In this document: positions 59,511 through 64,000 of the stretch, piece by piece
Numbering within the stretch: position 1 is the first letter of the stretch
How the letters are laid out: every line of letters starts with the position of its first letter
NCBI RefSeq assembly: GCF_003253005.1
Contig: NZ_QEPZ01000002.1
Span: 62,001 to 126,000, forward strand
From: Haemophilus parainfluenzae
Lineage (GTDB): Bacteria; Pseudomonadota; Gammaproteobacteria; Enterobacterales; Pasteurellaceae
Direction: 5' to 3'
DNA: 64,000 nt
The notes under the pieces: generated by a model
The model's database searches: none
Seen by the model: the letters and a program-made list of their open reading frames with translations, nothing else
Told to the model about the DNA's origin: nothing
Position numbers and translations under genes: made by a program

Positions 59511-59739
59511 AGGTTACTCCTCTTGGTTAATGTTCATTTTCATTATAGAACTTTTTTTTGCTGTTTCTAGTGTCTCATTCTCAGAATTTGATAGAGATCA
59601 CAAAATTAAATCATGGCAAAGTGCGGTCATAAAATTAGATGTTTTTGAAGAGATTAATAAAAGAAAAATCAGGGTTTTAACTGGTTTATTTGCTCAAAGC
59701 ACGCTAGAATAAAGGTATCTGTTTCATAATGAAAAATAG

Positions 59740-61038
<1,299 letters not shown>

Positions 61039-61061
61039 TCAAAAATATATTAATTCAATTT

Positions 61062-61090
61062 AGGGCTAATTTTTATTAGCCCTTTCTTTC
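61062..61090 (+). terminator. Terminator of serS
   Basis: AGGGCTAAT and ATTAGCCCT (61062-61083) with a TTTT loop, followed by TTCTTTC. Confidence 0.85.
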
Positions 61091-61195
61091 ATTTAGAGAA
61101 ATGAGATTTTTATTCTAGTCTTTGAGATAAATCCACATCAATACTCATGCGTTTAGAGGTAATCTTATAAGGTATCAATTTTTAGGAGAATAATA

Positions 61196-62140
61196 ATGAC
61201 TGATAAACGACCATTTCCATTACCAACAGGGTATTTTGCGATTCCATTAGGTTTAGGTGCCTTGTCTTTAGCTTGGCTGCATATGGGCGATACGCTCTCT
61301 TTTTCTCGGAATGTGAGTGATATTATTGGCGTAACGTCTGTTTCAGTATGGGCACTTTTCGTCTTGCTTTATATTTATAAAATGATTTATTTCTCTCACG
61401 AAGTACGCGATGAATATTGCTGTCCGATACGTTTTTCTTTTCTTGCCTTAATACCGATTACAACTATGTTAAGCGGAGATATTCTGTATCGTTGGTTTCC
61501 TCTCATTGGTGAGGGATTAATTTGGAGCGGGACAATTGGGCAATTATTGTTTTCTTCAGTTCGTATTAGTGCGTTATGGAAAGATGGCACATTTGAGGAA
61601 AAATCGACATTGCCACCGTTTTATTTGCCCTCAGTGGCGACTAACTTTACAAGTGCCTCATCATTAGCCTTACTAGGCTATCAAGATTTAGGCTATTTGT
61701 TCTTAGGTGCAGGGATGATTGCTTGGATTATTTATGAACCGGTGTTATTCCAACGTTTACGCGTGTTGCAAATTGAACCACAATTTCGTCCAACCATGGG
61801 AATCATTCTCGCCCCAGCATTCGTGGGATCCTCGGCGTATTTATCGCTTAATGGGGGAGAGATCGATCTTTTCGTTAAGCTCTTATGGGGATACGGCTTT
61901 TTACAAATGTTCTTTTTAATTCGACTTTTCCCTTGGATTAGTGAAAAAGGGCTAAATATTGGCTTCTGGGCTTTTTCATTCGGATTAGCTTCTTTAGCGA
62001 ATGGGGCCGTTTCTTTTGTTCATCATCACGTACTTAGCGGGTTGGCAAACGGTGCGTTTATCTTTGCTAACTTGATGATTGGTGGGTTAGTACTGATGAC
62101 GCTAGGAAAGCTCTTAAAAGGACAATTTTGGTTAAAGTAG
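61196..62140 (+). CDS. tehA: TehA, SLAC1-type anion channel (tellurite resistance)
   Basis: 314 residues with ten predicted helices. PFPLPTGYFAIPLGLGALSLAW is the conserved first segment; HEVRDEYCCPIRFSFLALIPIT, LPPFYLPSVATNFTSA and WAFSFGLASLANGAV follow. It is very like H. influenzae TehA, the bacterial structural model of the plant guard-cell channel SLAC1; a pore-gating Phe is expected in the WAFSFGLA segment. Natural role is anion flux; tellurite resistance appears on overexpression. tehB does not follow. An uptake-signal hairpin ends it. Confidence 0.95.
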   Translation: MTDKRPFPLPTGYFAIPLGLGALSLAWLHMGDTLSFSRNVSDIIGVTSVSVWALFVLLYIYKMIYFSHEVRDEYCCPIRFSFLALIPITTMLSGDILYRWFPLIGEGLIWSGTIGQLLFSSVRISALWKDGTFEEKSTLPPFYLPSVATNFTSASSLALLGYQDLGYLFLGAGMIAWIIYEPVLFQRLRVLQIEPQFRPTMGIILAPAFVGSSAYLSLNGGEIDLFVKLLWGYGFLQMFFLIRLFPWISEKGLNIGFWAFSFGLASLANGAVSFVHHHVLSGLANGAFIFANLMIGGLVLMTLGKLLKGQFWLK

Positions 62141-62149
62141 CTTAAATAG

Positions 62150-62185
62150 AAAGTGCGGTCAGATCAAAATTGACCGCTCTTTTTA
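62150..62185. terminator. Uptake-signal terminator between tehA and the GntR gene
   Basis: AAAGTGCGGTC and GACCGCTCTTT, separated by 11 bases, then TTTATG; the right arm is one base off the exact signal. Confidence 0.7.
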
Positions 62186-62221
62186 TGAATTTTTAATCAC
62201 AACTTATCATTTACAAAAAAA

Positions 62222-62935
62222 CTAGACATGCCGTTTTGCTGTTGATGTAAATGCAATCTTATCTGGTCGATAACTAATACTCCCATATTGAAATGGTCGC
62301 CCATCAGCCAAATAAGTAGTACTCGTCACATTCACAACCATGTCATATTCACCAAGATCGATTGCATTTTTTTCTTCTTCATTTGCATAACGAAAGACAA
62401 TTTTTCGTTGTGAGTGGCTAATTCTTAATTTTAATTCGTTTTCTAAATAGTGATAAATAGAATGCTCAGCGATTTCTCGGCTAATAAAAGGCACGATGCG
62501 GCGATCAAAATAAGACACTTCATGCTCAACCGCTTCACCATCAATTTCACGGAGACGAGCAATGCGGTAGAAATCGATCTGATCATTGACATTAAAGATA
62601 TCCATCAATTCTTCTTCGCCTTGCACAATATATAAGCTGGTTAATATCGTTTTTACTTGGTGTGTTGAGGCACTGTTTAATTCGTTAACGGTTTTAATTT
62701 CAGAAAGCATTTGTGGCTTAGATAAGTCATGCTCTAAAACAATCGAATTTCGACCTTGTTGCTTTTGAATATAGCCATCAATTTCAAGTAGAGAAAGCGC
62801 TTTTCGAATAGTATCTTTGGAAAAACCGTAGCTTTGCATGAGTTCATTTTCACTCGGAAGTTCTTGCAATGGCGCTAAATTACCACTGTTAATTTGGGTT
62901 TTTATCTCGTTATAGACCTGCTTGTACTTGCTCAT
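62222..62935 (-). CDS. GntR/HutC-family transcriptional regulator
   Basis: 237 residues. N-terminal winged helix (~1-66): KYKQVYNEIKTQINSGNL, LPSENELMQSYGFSKDTIRKALSLLEIDGYIQKQQGRNSIV (in parts). The C-terminal UTRA effector domain (~85-235) contains IARLREIDGEAVEHEVSYFD and YLADGRPFQYGSISYRPDKI. It resembles TreR-type repressors that respond to phosphorylated sugars. Its divergent neighbour is malQ, so maltodextrin or glycogen metabolism is the probable target (inference). Two palindromes in the 195-bp gap are candidate operators. Confidence 0.88.
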   Translation of the reverse strand: MSKYKQVYNEIKTQINSGNLAPLQELPSENELMQSYGFSKDTIRKALSLLEIDGYIQKQQGRNSIVLEHDLSKPQMLSEIKTVNELNSASTHQVKTILTSLYIVQGEEELMDIFNVNDQIDFYRIARLREIDGEAVEHEVSYFDRRIVPFISREIAEHSIYHYLENELKLRISHSQRKIVFRYANEEEKNAIDLGEYDMVVNVTSTTYLADGRPFQYGSISYRPDKIAFTSTAKRHV

Positions 62936-63001
62936 TTTTAATCCTTTTATCGACCGTTGATTCCATAGGTGTCGTCATAGCATATCATAAAATCATAAAT
63001 G

Positions 63002-63065
63002 TTATACGTATAAAATGTGATATTAGTCACTCTTTTTCGAAAATGCTTTAAACTTTTACGTATAA
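63002..63065. promoter_or_regulatory. Paired operators between the GntR gene and malQ
   Basis: TTATACGTATAA (63002-63013) is a perfect palindrome; TTTTACGTATAA (63054-63065), within ACTT-N8-AAGT, differs by one base. Centres are 52 bp apart, about five helical turns, allowing looping by one repressor. Confidence 0.72.
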
Positions 63066-63130
63066 GTTGTTGCATAAAAATACGGTTAGGTTAGAATGAG
63101 CCAAAATGATAACTTCCTAGAGGAAATATT

Positions 63131-64000
63131 ATGCTTACTCGTTCAAGTGGTGTTCTTATGCACATTACCTCGTTACCAAATGCATTCGGGATTGGTAGCT
63201 TTGGGCAATCGGCTTATGATTTTGTCGATTTTTTAGTTGAAACTAAACAAACTTATTGGCAAATTCTTCCACTTACTACCACCAGTTATGGTGATTCACC
63301 TTATCAATCTTTCTCTGCAATTGCAGGTAATACTCACCTTATTGATTTTGATTTACTAATCCAAATGTGCTTGTTGAAAGAATCTGATTATGCTTCAGTC
63401 AATTTTGGTGATGATCCAACTAGCGTGGATTATGAACGTATCTTTTACGCACGCCGTCCGATTTTAGAAACAGCCGTGAAAAATTTTTTAGCGAATCAAG
63501 CATTCCAAGCAGATTTCAAGAATTTTGAGAAAAACAACCGCTTGTGGCTAGACGATTTTGCTGAGTTTATGGCAATTAAAGAGCATTTCGGCAATCAAGC
63601 ATTGCAGAAATGGGATGATAAAAAAGCGGTAGCACGTGATCCAAAAACATTAGAAAAATATCGCACCATGTTAGCGGATCAAATTCAGTACTTTAAAGTA
63701 ACGCAATATTTCTTCTTCAAACAATGGAGTGAGTTAAAAGATTACGCTAATCAAAGGGGCATTAAGATCATCGGTGATATGCCGATTTATGTGGCGGCAG
63801 ATAGCGTAGAAGTTTGGACAAAACCAGAACTCTTCCAATTAGATAAAGAACGTAACCCGCTTTTTGTTGCGGGGGTTCCAGCCGATCAATTCAGTGCAAC
63901 AGGGCAGCTTTGGGGCAACCCGCTTTACGATTGGGAAGAGCATAAAAAACAAGGCTATGCGTGGTGGATTCATCGTATTGAAGAAAGCTTCAAAATTTAT
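63131..64000 (+). CDS. malQ: 4-alpha-glucanotransferase (amylomaltase), 3' end missing
   Basis: 290 codons to the window edge, of a usual ~690. The start MLTRSSGVLMHITSLPNAFGIGSFGQSA has an AGGAA RBS. GH77 features: QILPLTTTSYGDSPYQSFSAIAGNTHLI, QYFFFKQWSELKDYANQRGIKIIGDMPIYVAADSVEVW (in pieces, with the Asp-Met-Pro-Ile-Tyr-Val strand), and VAGVPADQFSATGQLWGNPLYDW. It transfers maltodextrin segments in maltose and glycogen metabolism; in H. influenzae malQ heads the glycogen gene group. Divergent from a GntR-family regulator. Confidence 0.95.
   Translation, partial: MLTRSSGVLMHITSLPNAFGIGSFGQSAYDFVDFLVETKQTYWQILPLTTTSYGDSPYQSFSAIAGNTHLIDFDLLIQMCLLKESDYASVNFGDDPTSVDYERIFYARRPILETAVKNFLANQAFQADFKNFEKNNRLWLDDFAEFMAIKEHFGNQALQKWDDKKAVARDPKTLEKYRTMLADQIQYFKVTQYFFFKQWSELKDYANQRGIKIIGDMPIYVAADSVEVWTKPELFQLDKERNPLFVAGVPADQFSATGQLWGNPLYDWEEHKKQGYAWWIHRIEESFKIY

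Noticed and set aside
59467-59712. 81-codon plus-strand frame before serS
   Set aside because: It overlaps the well-supported ydcH-like gene on the other strand, has no RBS and no recognisable sequence.

Overview
The window looks like chromosomal DNA of a Pasteurellaceae species of the Haemophilus influenzae/parainfluenzae group. It is AT-rich and carries about fifty exact copies (counted by eye) of the 9-bp Haemophilus DNA-uptake signal AAGTGCGGT, roughly one per 1.25 kb. Inverted pairs of this signal form many of the terminators. The run fur, fldA, ybfF, seqA, menE, mscK, aroC, mepA, yfcA, lpxM also matches the gene order I know from H. influenzae. The complete sulfate-assimilation cluster is not, as far as I recall, in H. 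influenzae Rd, so a relative such as H. parainfluenzae is more likely; species is inference.

Layout. 1-8.0 kb: 3' end of lpdA, an NlpC/P60 lipoprotein, a LexA-box-controlled UmuD-like protein lacking catalytic residues, sstT, modF, then qmcA-nfeD-quinone reductase-TorD-type chaperone. 8.1-16.8 kb: gyrA, ycaO, yegP, yafS/gloB, hemA and a periplasmic glycosidase-like gene. 16.9-17.3 kb: a tRNA operon (Met, Leu, Gln, Gln) with a stringent-type promoter. 17.5-22.4 kb: prfC, purC with a PurR-like operator, yeeZ, argG.

22.46-28.90 kb is the accessory island. A 6,436-bp segment is bounded by 25-26-bp IS3-family terminal inverted repeats and flanked by ATTT direct repeats. It sits in what was probably a bidirectional uptake-signal terminator between argG and cysA. 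It holds a truncated IS transposase, a frameshifted 3' fragment of purA, and a 1,717-residue trimeric autotransporter adhesin whose predicted promoter is preceded by a run of eight G residues, a possible phase-variation switch.

28.9-41.2 kb is a complete assimilatory sulfate-reduction locus: cysTWA importer genes, diverging from sbp-cysG-cysH-cysD-cysN-cysJ-cysI. There is no APS kinase, and CysH carries the cysteine pattern of iron-sulfur APS reductases, so sulfate is predicted to go to APS, sulfite and sulfide directly. A 125-bp imperfect palindrome lies between cysD and cysN.

41.3-62.2 kb is mostly core metabolism and envelope: fur/fldA with Fur boxes, seqA, menE, mscK, aroC, mepA, yfcA, lpxM, apt, dnaX, yedI, proA, yicG, two unrecognised membrane proteins, a YdcH protein, serS and tehA. 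The window ends with a GntR/HutC-type regulator divergent from malQ (cut by the window edge), with two palindromic operators 52 bp apart between them.
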